NCBI GenBank assembly: GCA_032718475.1
Contig: JAUCBJ010005472.1
Coordinates: forward strand, 1-64,000
DNA length: 64,000 nucleotides
Direction of reading: 5' to 3'
Origin: Nemertoderma westbladi
Lineage: Eukaryota; Xenacoelomorpha; Nemertodermatida; Nemertodermatidae
A program made the position numbers and the translations under genes. Positions 53,601-64,000 of the stretch are shown in pieces. Numbering within the stretch: the first letter of the stretch is position 1; each line of letters begins with the position of its first letter. The notes under the pieces are model-generated. The model made no database searches and had not been told where the DNA came from. It was given only the letters and a program-made list of their open reading frames with translations.

Positions 53601-56600
53601 CACATAAGTGTTTATCCAGCCTTGCCTCTGTCCGTGATTGTATTAAACTCGCATTAGTACCGCACATAAGTGTTTATCCAGCCTTGCCTCTGTCCGTGAT
53701 TGTATTAAACTCGCATTAGTACAGCACATAAGTGTTTATCCAGCCTTGCCTCTGTCCGTGATTGTATTAAACTCGCATTAGTACCGCACATAAGTGTTTA
53801 TCCAGCCTTGCCTCTGTCCGTGATTGTATTAAACTCGCATTAGTACAGCACATAAGTGTTTATCCAGCCTTGCCTCTGTCCGTGATTGTATTAAACTCGC
53901 ATTAGTACAGCACATACGTGTTTATCCAGCTTTGCCTCTGTCCGTGATTGTATTAAACTCGCATTAGTACAGCACATAAGTGTTTATCCAGCCTTGCCTC
54001 TGTCCGTGATTGTATTAAACTCGCATTAGTACAGCACATAAGTGTTTATCAAGCCTTGCCTCTGTCCGTGATTGTATTAAACTCGCATTAGTACAGCACA
54101 TACGTGTTTATCCAGCTTTGCCTCTGTCCGTGATTGTATTAAACTCGCATTAGTACAGCACATAAGTGTTTATCAAGCCTTGCCTCTGTCCGTGATTGTA
54201 TTAAACTCGCATTAGTACAGCACATACGTGTTTATCCAGCTTTGCCTCTGTCCGTGATTGTATTAAACTCGCATTAGTACAGCACATAAGTGTTTATCCA
54301 GCCTTGCCTCTGTCCGTGATTGTATTAAACTCGCATTAGTACAGCACATAAGTGTTTATCAAGCCTTGCCTCTGTCCGTGATTGTATTAAACTCGCATTA
54401 CAACCGCACATAAGTGTTTATCAAGCCTTGCCTCTGTCCGTGATTGTATTAAACTCGCATTACAACCGCACATAAGTGTTTATCAAGCCTTGCCTCTGTC
54501 CGTGATTGTATTAAACTCGCATTAGTACCGCACATAAGTGTTTATCCAGCCTTGCCTCTGTCCGTGATTGTATTAAACTCGCATTAGTACAGCACATAAG
54601 TGTTTATCCAGCCTTGCCTCTGTCCGTGATTGTATTAAACTCGCATTAGTACAGCACATAAGTGTTTATCCAGCTTTGCCTCTGTCCGCGATTGTATTAA
54701 ACTCGCATTAGTACCGCACATAAGTGTTTATCCAGCCTTGCCTCTGTCCGTGATTGTATTAAACTCGCATTAGTACCGCACATAAGTGTTTATCCAGCCT
54801 TGCCTCTGTCCGTGATTGTATTAAACTCGCATTAGTACAGCACATAAGTGTTTATCCAGCCTTGCCTCTGACCGTGATTGTATTAAACTCGCATTAGTAC
54901 CGCACATAAGTGTTTATCCAGCCTTGCCTCTGTCCGCGATTGTATTAAACTCGCATTAGTACCGCACATAAGTGTTTATCCAGCCTTGCCTCTGTCCGTG
55001 ATTGTATTAAACTCGCATTAGTACCGCACATAAGTGTTTATCCAGCCTTGCCTCTGTCCGTGATTGTATTAAACTCGCATTAGTACAGCACATAAGTGTT
55101 TATCCAGCCTTGCCTCTCTCCGCGATTGTATTAAACTCGCATTAGTACAGCACATAAAGTGTTTATCCAGCCTTGCCTCTGTCCGTGATTGTATTAAACT
55201 CGCATTAGTACAGCACATAAAGTGTTTATCCAGCCTTGCCTCTGTCCGTGATTGTATTAAACTCGCATTAGTACAGCACATAAAGTGTTTATCCAGCCTT
55301 GCCTCTGTCCGTGATTGTATTAAACTCGCATTAGTACCGCACATAAGTGTTTATCCAGCCTTGCCTCTGTCCGTGATTGTATTGAACTCGCATTAGTACC
55401 GCACATAAGTGGTTATCCAGCCTTGCCTCTGTCCGTGATTGTATTAAACTCGCATTACAACCGCACATAAGTGTTTATCCAGCCTTGCCTCTGTCCGTGA
55501 TTGTATTAAACTCGCATTACAACCGCACATAAGTGTTTATCCAGCCTTGCCTCTGTCCGTGATTGTATTAAACTCGCATTAGTACCGCACATAAGTGTTT
55601 ATCCAGCCTTGCCTCTGTCCGTGATTGTATTAAACTCGCATTAGTACAGCACATAAGTGTTTATCAAGCCTTGCCTCTGTCCGTGATTGTATTAAACTCG
55701 CATTAGTACAGCACATACGTGTTTATCCAGCTTTGCCTCTGTCCGTGATTGTATTAAACTCGCATTAGTACAGCACATAAGTGTTTATCAAGCCTTGCCT
55801 CTGTCCGTGATTGTATTAAACTCGCATTATTACCGCACATAAGTGTTTATCCAGCCTTGCCTCTGTCCGTGATTGTATTAAACTCGCATTAGTACAGCAC
55901 ATAAGTGTTTATCCAGCCTTGCCTCTGTCCGTGATTGTATTAAACTCACATTAGTACCGCACATAAGTGTTTATCCAGCCTTGCCTCTGTCCGCGATTGT
56001 ATTAAACTCGCATTAGTACAGCACATAAGTGTTTATCCAGCCTTGCCTCTGTCCGTGATTGTATTAAACTCGCATTAGTACCGCACATAAGTGTTTATCC
56101 AGCCTTGCCTCTGTCCGTGATTGTATTAAACTCGCATTACAACCGCACATAAGTGTTTATCCAGCCTTGCCTCTGTCCGTGATTGTATTAAACTCGCATT
56201 AGTACCGCACATAAGTGTTTATCCAGCCTTGCCTCTGTCCGTGATTGTATTAAACTCGCATTAGTACCGCACATAAGTGTTTATCCAGCCTTGCCTCTGT
56301 CCGTGATTGTATTAAACTCGCATTAGTACCGCACATAAGTGTTTATCCAGCCTTGCCTCTGTCCGTGATTGTATTAAACTCGCATTAGTACCGCACATAA
56401 GTGTTTATCCAGCCTTGCCTCTGTCCGTGATTGTATTAAACTCGCATTAGTACCGCACATAAGTGTTTATCCAGCCTTGCCTCTGTCCGTGATTGTATTG
56501 AACTCGCATTAGTACCGCACATAAGTGTTTATCCAGCCTTGCCTCTGTCCGTGATTGTATTAAACTCGCATTACTACCGCACATAAGTGTTTATCCAGCC

Positions 56601-59600
56601 TTGCCTCTGTCCGTGATTGTATTAAACTCGCATTACAACCGCACATAAGTGTTTATCCAGCCTTGCCTCTGTCCGTGATTGTATTAAACTCGCATTAGTA
56701 CCGCACATAAGTGTTTATCCAGCCTTGCCTCTGTCCGTGATTGTATTAAACTCGCATTATTACCGCACATAAGTGTTTATCCAGCCTTGCCTCTGTCCGT
56801 GATTGTATTAAACTCGCATTAGTACCGCACATAAGTGTTTATCCAGCCTTGCCTCTGTCCGTGATTGTATTAAACTCGCATTAGTACCGCACATAAGTGT
56901 TTATCCAGCCTTGCCTCTGTGCGTGATTGTATTAAACTCGCATTACAACCGCACATAAGTGTTTATCCAGCCTTGCCTCTGTCCGTGATTGTATGAAACT
57001 CGCATTAGTACCGCACATAAGTGTTTATCCAGCCTTGCCTCTGTCCGTGATTGTATTAAACTCGCATTAGTACCGCACATAAGTGTTTATCCAGCCTTGC
57101 CTCTGTCCGTGATTGTATTAAACTCGCATAAAGTACCGCACATAAGTGTTTATCCAGCCTTGCCTCTGTCCGTGATTGTATGAAACTCGCATTAGTACCG
57201 CACATAAGTGTTTATCCAGCCTTGCCTCTGTCCGTGATTGTATTAAACTCGCATTACAACCGCACATAAGTGTTTATCCAGCCTTGCCTCTGTCCGTGAT
57301 TGTATGAAACTCGCATTAGTACCGCACATAAGTGTTTATCCAGCCTTGCCTCTGTCCGTGATTGTATTAAACTCGCATTAGTACCGCACATATGTGTTTA
57401 ACCAGCCTTGCCTCTGTCCGTGATTGTATTAAACTCGCATTAGTACCGCACATAAGTGTTTATCCAGCCTTGCCTCTGTCCGTGATTGTATTAAACTCGC
57501 ATTAGTACCGCACATAAGTGTTTATCCAGCCTTGCCTCTGTCCGTGATTGTATTAAACTCGCATTAGTACCGCACATAAGTGTTTATCCAGCCTTGGCTC
57601 TGTCCGTGATTGTATTAAACTCGCATTTGTACAGCACATAAGTGTTTATCCAGCCTTGCCTCTGTCCGTGATTGTATTAAACTCGCATTAGTACCGCACA
57701 TAAGTGTTTATCCAGCCTTGCCTCTGTCCGTGATTGTATTAAACTCGCATTAGTACAGCACATAAGTGTTTATCCAGCCTTGCCTCTGTCCGTGATTGTA
57801 TTAAACTCGCTTTAGTACAGCACATAAGTGTTTATCCAGCCTTGCCTCTGTCCGCGATTGTATTAAACTCGCATTAGTACCGCACATAAGTGTTTATCCA
57901 GCCTTGCCTCTGACCGTGATTGTATTAAACTCGCATTAGTACCGCACATAAGTGTTTATCCAGCCTTGCCTCTGTCCGTGATTGTATTAAACTCGCATTA
58001 GTACCGCACATAAGTGTTTATCCAGCCTTGCCTCTGTCCGTGATTGTATTAAACTCGCATTAGTACAGCACATAAGTGTTTATCCAGCCTTGCCTCTGTC
58101 CGTGATTGTATTAAACTCGCTTTAGTACAGCACATAAGTGTTTATCCAGCCTTGCCTCTGTCCGTGATTGTATTAAACTCGCATTAGTACAGCACATAAG
58201 TGTTTATCCAGCCTTGCCTCTGTCCGTGATTGTATTAAACTCGCATTAGTACAGCACATAAGTGTTTATCCAGCCTTGCCTCTGTCCGCGATTGTATTAA
58301 ACTCGCATTAGTACCGCACATAAGTGTTTATCCAGCCTTGCCTCTGTCCGTGATTGTATTAAACTCGCATTAGTACCGCACATAAGTGTTTATCCAGCCT
58401 TGCCTCTGTCCGTGATTGTATTAAACTCGCATTAGTACAGCACATAAGTGTTTATCCAGCCTTGCCTCTGTCCGCGATTGTATTAAACTCGCATTAGTAC
58501 CGCACATAAGTGTTTATCCAGCCTTGCCTCTGTCCGCGATTGTATTAAACTCGCATTAGTACCGCACATAAGTGTTTATCCAGCCTTGCCTCTGTCCGTG
58601 ATTGTATTAAACTCGCATTAGTACCGCACATAAGTGTTTATCCAGCCTTGCCTCTGTCCGTGATTGTATTAAACTCGCATTAGTACAGCACATAAGTGTT
58701 TATCCAGCCTTGCCTCTGTCCGTGATTGTATTAAACTCGCATTAGTACAGCACATAAGTGTTTATCCAGCCTTGCCTCTGTCCGTGATTGTATTAAACTC
58801 GCATTAGTACCGCACATAAGTGTTTATCCAGCCTTGCCTCTGTCCGTGATTGTATTAAACTCGCATTAGTACCGCACATAAGTGTTTATCCAGCCTTGCC
58901 TCTGTCCGTGATTGTATTAAACTCGCATTAGTACCGCACATAAGTGTTTATCCAGCCTTGCCTCTGTCCGTGATTGTATTAAACTCGCTTTAGTACAGCA
59001 CATAAGTGTTTATCCAGCCTTGCCTCTGTCCGCGATTGTATTAAACTCGCATTAGTACCGCACATAAGTGTTTATCCAGCCTTGCCTCTGTCCGCGATTG
59101 TATTAAACTCGCATTAGTACCGCACATAAGTGTTTATCCAGCCTTGCCTCTGTCCGTGATTGTATTAAACTCGCATTAGTACCGCACATAAGTGTTTATC
59201 CAGCCTTGCCTCTGTCCGTGATTGTATTAAACTCGCATTAGTACCGCACATAAGTGTTTATCCAGCCTTGCCTCTGTCCGTGATTGTATTAAACTCGCAT
59301 TAGTACAGCACATAAGTGTTTATCCAGCTTTGCCTCTGTCCGCGATTGTATTAAACTCGCATTAGTACCGCACATAAGTGTTTATCCAGCCTTGCCTCTG
59401 TCCGTGATTGTATTAAACTCGCATTAGTACAGCACATAAGTGTTTATCCAGCCTTGCCTCTGTCCGCGATTGTATTAAACTCGCATTAGTACAGCACATA
59501 AGTGTTTATCCAGCTTTGCCTCTGTCCGCGATTGTATTAAACTCGCATTAGTACCGCACATAAGTGTTTATCCAGCCTTGCCTCTGTCCGTGATTGTATT

Positions 59601-62600
59601 AAACTCGCATTAGTACAGCACATAAGTGTTTATCCAGCCTTGCCTCTGTCCGCGATTGTATTAAACTCGCATTAGTACCGTACATAAGTGTTTATCCAGC
59701 CTTGCCTCTGTCCGTGATTGTATTAAACTCGCATTAGTACCTCACATATGTGTTTATCCAGCCTTGCCTCTGTCCGTGATTGTATTAAACTCGCATTAGT
59801 ACCGCACATAAGTGTTTATCCAGCCTTGCCTCTGTCCGCGATTGTATTAAACTCGCATTAGTACAGCACATAAGTGTTTATCCAGCTTTGCCTCTGTCCG
59901 CGATTGTATTAAACTCGCATTAGTACCGCACATAAGTGTTTATCCAGCCTTGCCTCTGTCCGTGATTGTATTAAACTCGCATTATTACCGCACATAAGTG
60001 TTTATCCAGCCTTGCCTCTGTCCGTGATTGTATTAAACTCGCATTAGTACCGCACATAAGTGTTTATCCAGCCTTGCCTCTGTCCGTGATTGTATTAAAC
60101 TCGCATTAGTACCGCACATAAGTGTTTATCCAGCCTTGCCTCTGTGCGTGATTGTATTAAACTCGCATTACAACCGCACATAAGTGTTTATCCAGCCTTG
60201 CCTCTGTCCGTGATTGTATGAAACTCGCATTAGTACCGCACATAAGTGTTTATCCAGCCTTGCCTCTGTCCGTGATTGTATTAAACTCGCATTAGTACCG
60301 CACATAAGTGTTTATCCAGCCTTGCCTCTGTCCGTGATTGTATTAAACTCGCATAAAGTACCGCACATAAGTGTTTATCCAGCCTTGCCTCTGTCCGTGA
60401 TTGTATGAAACTCGCATTAGTACCGCACATAAGTGTTTATCCAGCCTTGCCTCTGTCCGTGATTGTATTAAACTCGCATTACAACCGCACATAAGTGTTT
60501 ATCCAGCCTTGCCTCTGTCCGTGATTGTATGAAACTCGCATTAGTACCGCACATAAGTGTTTATCCAGCCTTGCCTCTGTCCGTGATTGTATTAAACTCG
60601 CATTAGTACCGCACATATGTGTTTAACCAGCCTTGCCTCTGTCCGTGATTGTATTAAACTCGCATTAGTACCGCACATAAGTGTTTATCCAGCCTTGCCT
60701 CTGTCCGTGATTGTATTAAACTCGCATTAGTACCGCACATAAGTGTTTATCCAGCCTTGCCTCTGTCCGTGATTGTATTAAACTCGCATTAGTACCGCAC
60801 ATAAGTGTTTATCCAGCCTTGGCTCTGTCCGTGATTGTATTAAACTCGCATTTGTACAGCACATAAGTGTTTATCCAGCCTTGCCTCTGTCCGTGATTGT
60901 ATTAAACTCGCATTAGTACCGCACATAAGTGTTTATCCAGCCTTGCCTCTGTCCGTGATTGTATTAAACTCGCATTAGTACAGCACATAAGTGTTTATCC
61001 AGCCTTGCCTCTGTCCGTGATTGTATTAAACTCGCTTTAGTACAGCACATAAGTGTTTATCCAGCCTTGCCTCTGTCCGCGATTGTATTAAACTCGCATT
61101 AGTACCGCACATAAGTGTTTATCCAGCCTTGCCTCTGACCGTGATTGTATTAAACTCGCATTAGTACCGCACATAAGTGTTTATCCAGCCTTGCCTCTGA
61201 CCGTGATTGTATTAAACTCGCATTAGTACCGCACATAAAGTGTTTATCCAGCCTTGCCTCTGTCCGTGATTGTATTAAACTCGCATTAGTACAGCACATA
61301 AGTGTTTATCCAGCCTTGCCTCTGTCCGTGATTGTATTAAACTCGCTTTAGTACAGCACATAAGTGTTTATCCAGCCTTGCCTCTGTCCGTGATTGTATT
61401 AAACTCGCATTAGTACAGCACATAAGTGTTTATCCAGCCTTGCCTCTGTCCGTGATTGTATTAAACTCGCATTAGTACAGCACATAAGTGTTTATCCAGC
61501 CTTGCCTCTGTCCGCGATTGTATTAAACTCGCATTAGTACCGCACATAAGTGTTTATCCAGCCTTGCCTCTGTCCGTGATTGTATTAAACTCGCATTAGT
61601 ACCGCACATAAGTGTTTATCCAGCCTTGCCTCTGTCCGTGATTGTATTAAACTCGCTTTAGTACAGCACATAAGTGTTTATCCAGCCTTGCCTCTGTCCG
61701 CGATTGTATTAAACTCGCATTAGTACCGCACATAAGTGTTTATCCAGCCTTGCCTCTGTCCGCGATTGTATTAAACTCGCATTAGTACCGCACATAAGTG
61801 TTTATCCAGCCTTGCCTCTGTCCGTGATTGTATTAAACTCGCATTAGTACCGCACATAAGTGTTTATCCAGCCTTGCCTCTGTCCGTGATTGTATTAAAC
61901 TCGCATTAGTACAGCACATAAGTGTTTATCCAGCCTTGCCTCTGTCCGTGATTGTATTAAACTCGCATTAGTACAGCACATAAGTGTTTATCCAGCCTTG
62001 CCTCTGTCCGTGATTGTATTAAACTCGCATTAGTACCGCACATAAGTGTTTATCCAGCCTTGCCTCTGTCCGTGATTGTATTAAACTCGCATTAGTACCG
62101 CACATAAGTGTTTATCCAGCCTTGCCTCTGTCCGTGATTGTATTAAACTCGCTTTAGTACAGCACATAAGTGTTTATCCAGCCTTGCCTCTGTCCGCGAT
62201 TGTATTAAACTCGCATTAGTACCGCACATAAGTGTTTATCCAGCCTTGCCTCTGTCCGCGATTGTATTAAACTCGCATTAGTACCGCACATAAGTGTTTA
62301 TCCAGCCTTGCCTCTGTCCGTGATTGTATTAAACTCGCATTAGTACCGCACATAAGTGTTTATCCAGCCTTGCCTCTGTCCGTGATTGTATTAAACTCGC
62401 ATTAGTACCGCACATAAGTGTTTATCCAGCCTTGCCTCTGTCCGTGATTGTATTAAACTCGCATTAGTACAGCACATAAGTGTTTATCCAGCTTTGCCTC
62501 TGTCCGCGATTGTATTAAACTCGCATTAGTACCGCACATAAGTGTTTATCCAGCCTTGCCTCTGTCCGTGATTGTATTAAACTCGCATTAGTACAGCACA

Positions 62601-64000
62601 TAAGTGTTTATCCAGCCTTGCCTCTGTCCGCGATTGTATTAAACTCGCATTAGTACAGCACATAAGTGTTTATCCAGCTTTGCCTCTGTCCGCGATTGTA
62701 TTAAACTCGCATTAGTACCGCACATAAGTGTTTATCCAGCCTTGCCTCTGTCCGTGATTGTATTAAACTCGCATTAGTACAGCACATAAGTGTTTATCCA
62801 GCCTTGCCTCTGTCCGCGATTGTATTAAACTCGCATTAGTACCGTACATAAGTGTTTATCCAGCCTTGCCTCTGTCCGTGATTGTATTAAACTCGCATTA
62901 GTACCTCACATATGTGTTTATCCAGCCTTGCCTCTGTCCGTGATTGTATTAAACTCGCATTAGTACCGCACATAAGTGTTTATCCAGCCTTGCCTCTGTC
63001 CGCGATTGTATTAAACTCGCATTAGTACAGCACATAAGTGTTTATCCAGCTTTGCCTCTGTCCGCGATTGTATTAAACTCGCATTAGTACCGCACATAAG
63101 TGTTTATCCAGCCTTGCCTCTGTCCGTGATTGTATTAAACTCGCATTAGTACAGCACATAAGTGTTTATCCAGCCTTGCCTCTGTCCGCGATTGTATTAA
63201 ACTCGCATTAGTACAGCACATAAGTGTTTATCCAGCTTTGCCTCTGTCCGCGATTGTATTAAACTCGCATTAGTACCGCACATAAGTGTTTATCCAGCCT
63301 TGCCTCTGTCCGTGATTGTATTAAACTCGCATTAGTACCGCACATAAGTGTTTATCCAGCCTTGCCTCTGTCCGCGATTGTATTAAACTCGCATTAGTAC
63401 CGTACATAAGTGTTTATCCAGCCTTGCCTCTGTCCGTGATTGTATTAAACTCGCATTAGTACCTCACATATGTGTTTATCCAGCCTTGCCTCTGTCCGTG
63501 ATTGTATTAAACTCGCATTAGTACCGCACATAAGTGTTTATCCAGCCTTGCCTCTGTCCGCGATTGTATTAAACTCGCATTAGTACAGCACATAAGTGTT
63601 TATCCAGCTTTGCCTCTGTCCGCGATTGTATTAAACTCGCATTAGTACCGCACATAAGTGTTTATCCAGCCTTGCCTCTGTCCGTGATTGTATTAAACTC
63701 GCATTAGTACAGCACATAAGTGTTTATCCAGCCTTGCCTCTGTCCGCGATTGTATTAAACTCGCATTAGTACCGTACATAAGTGTTTATCCAGCCTTGCC
63801 TCTGTCCGTGATTGTATTAAACTCGCATTAGTACCTCACATATGTGTTTATCCAGCCTTGCCTCTGTCCGTGATTGTATTAAACTCGCATTAGTACCGCA
63901 CATAAGTGTTTATCCAGCCTTGCCTCTGTCCGTGATTGTATTAAACTCGCATTAGTACCGCACATAAGTGTTTATCCAGCCTTGCCTCTGTCCGCGATTG
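50611..64000. repeat. 62-bp satellite array with nested higher-order repeats, open at the window end
   Basis: More than 210 tandem 62-bp units (GCACATAAGTGTTTATCC, then AGCCTTGCCTCTGTCCG, then TGATTGTATTAAACTCGC). Variants at a few positions (ACCGC/ACAGC, TCCGTG/TCCGCG/ACCGTG, ATAAG/ATACG, CATTAG/CTTTAG/CATTAC) define subtypes. Blocks repeat in the same variant order: 56757-57945 recurs at 59982-61170 with offset 3225 bp (52 units), and the end has 9- and 6-unit repeats. ORFs inside (55069-55344, 56989-57183, 60214-60408) are repeat artefacts. Confidence 0.97.
56757..57945. repeat. Higher-order block, first copy (second 59982-61170)
   Basis: Rare unit variants occur in identical order and spacing in both blocks: TGTGCGTGATT (about 56919 and 60144), CGCATAAAGTACC (about 57126 and 60351), ATATGTGTTTAACC (about 57393 and 60618) and CCTTGGCTCTG (about 57594 and 60819). 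All have an offset of 3225 bp. Confidence 0.92.

Noticed and set aside
50611-64000. CRISPR-like array
   Set aside because: Units are contiguous 62-bp repeats with no unique spacers, in a eukaryotic intron setting.

Overview
The window is nuclear DNA of an animal, most likely a marine invertebrate. The evidence is spliced genes for secreted cysteine-rich proteins (EGF, ShK-type and VWC-like modules), a BEL/Pao retroelement, several LINE clades, hAT and piggyBac-type DNA transposons, and roughly one third of the sequence in tandem repeats. Nothing looks prokaryotic. The phylum cannot be fixed from sequence reading alone; recurrent TAGGCCTA-type words fit a deuterostome or lophotrochozoan only weakly.

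Layout. 1-5.3 kb: a full-length LINE on the minus strand with ORF1 (3895-5073) and an EN-RT ORF2 (178-3837) in the same frame, separated by a single TGA. 5.3-7.8 kb: a ~52-bp minisatellite. 8.2-13.4 kb: a four-exon plus-strand host gene with TATA box, signal peptide and phase-1 introns throughout, encoding a predicted 604-aa secreted protein; its second intron holds a 66/63-bp minisatellite and a dead LINE end. 14.2-24.5 kb: a transposon graveyard with two piggyBac-like TTAA elements (A, B), a solo LTR with a perfect 5-bp target duplication, LINE scraps, a hAT pseudogene split by element B, and a decayed conserved transposon-associated gene. 24.5-27.7 kb: a 40-bp minisatellite. 27.7-42.2 kb: two near-identical ~1.19-kb LTRs bracket a decayed unknown ORF, a BEL/Pao gag-protease element lacking RT and RNase H (minus strand, 32.9-39.1 kb) and piggyBac-like element C inserted in its gag frame. 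The first LTR carries an 815-bp MITE and the second retains the empty site. 42.2-45.4 kb: more 40-bp repeats and a LINE relic.

45.7-50.5 kb: the last two exons of a second, minus-strand host gene (Thr/Pro-rich exon, then a short terminal exon). It shares the Cys-Cys-Pro junction, phase-1 splice and following Arg-Cys segment with the first gene, so the two look paralogous. Its intron contains piggyBac-like element D and a 31-bp minisatellite. Its upstream exons must lie on the far side of 50.6-64.0 kb, a 62-bp satellite (more than 210 units) with nested higher-order duplication that runs off the window.

How it fits together: the only convincing host genes are the two secreted-protein genes. 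The rest is mobile DNA and tandem arrays, with several insertions that can be ordered in time from their nesting. No CRISPR, operon, rRNA or intact tRNA was seen.
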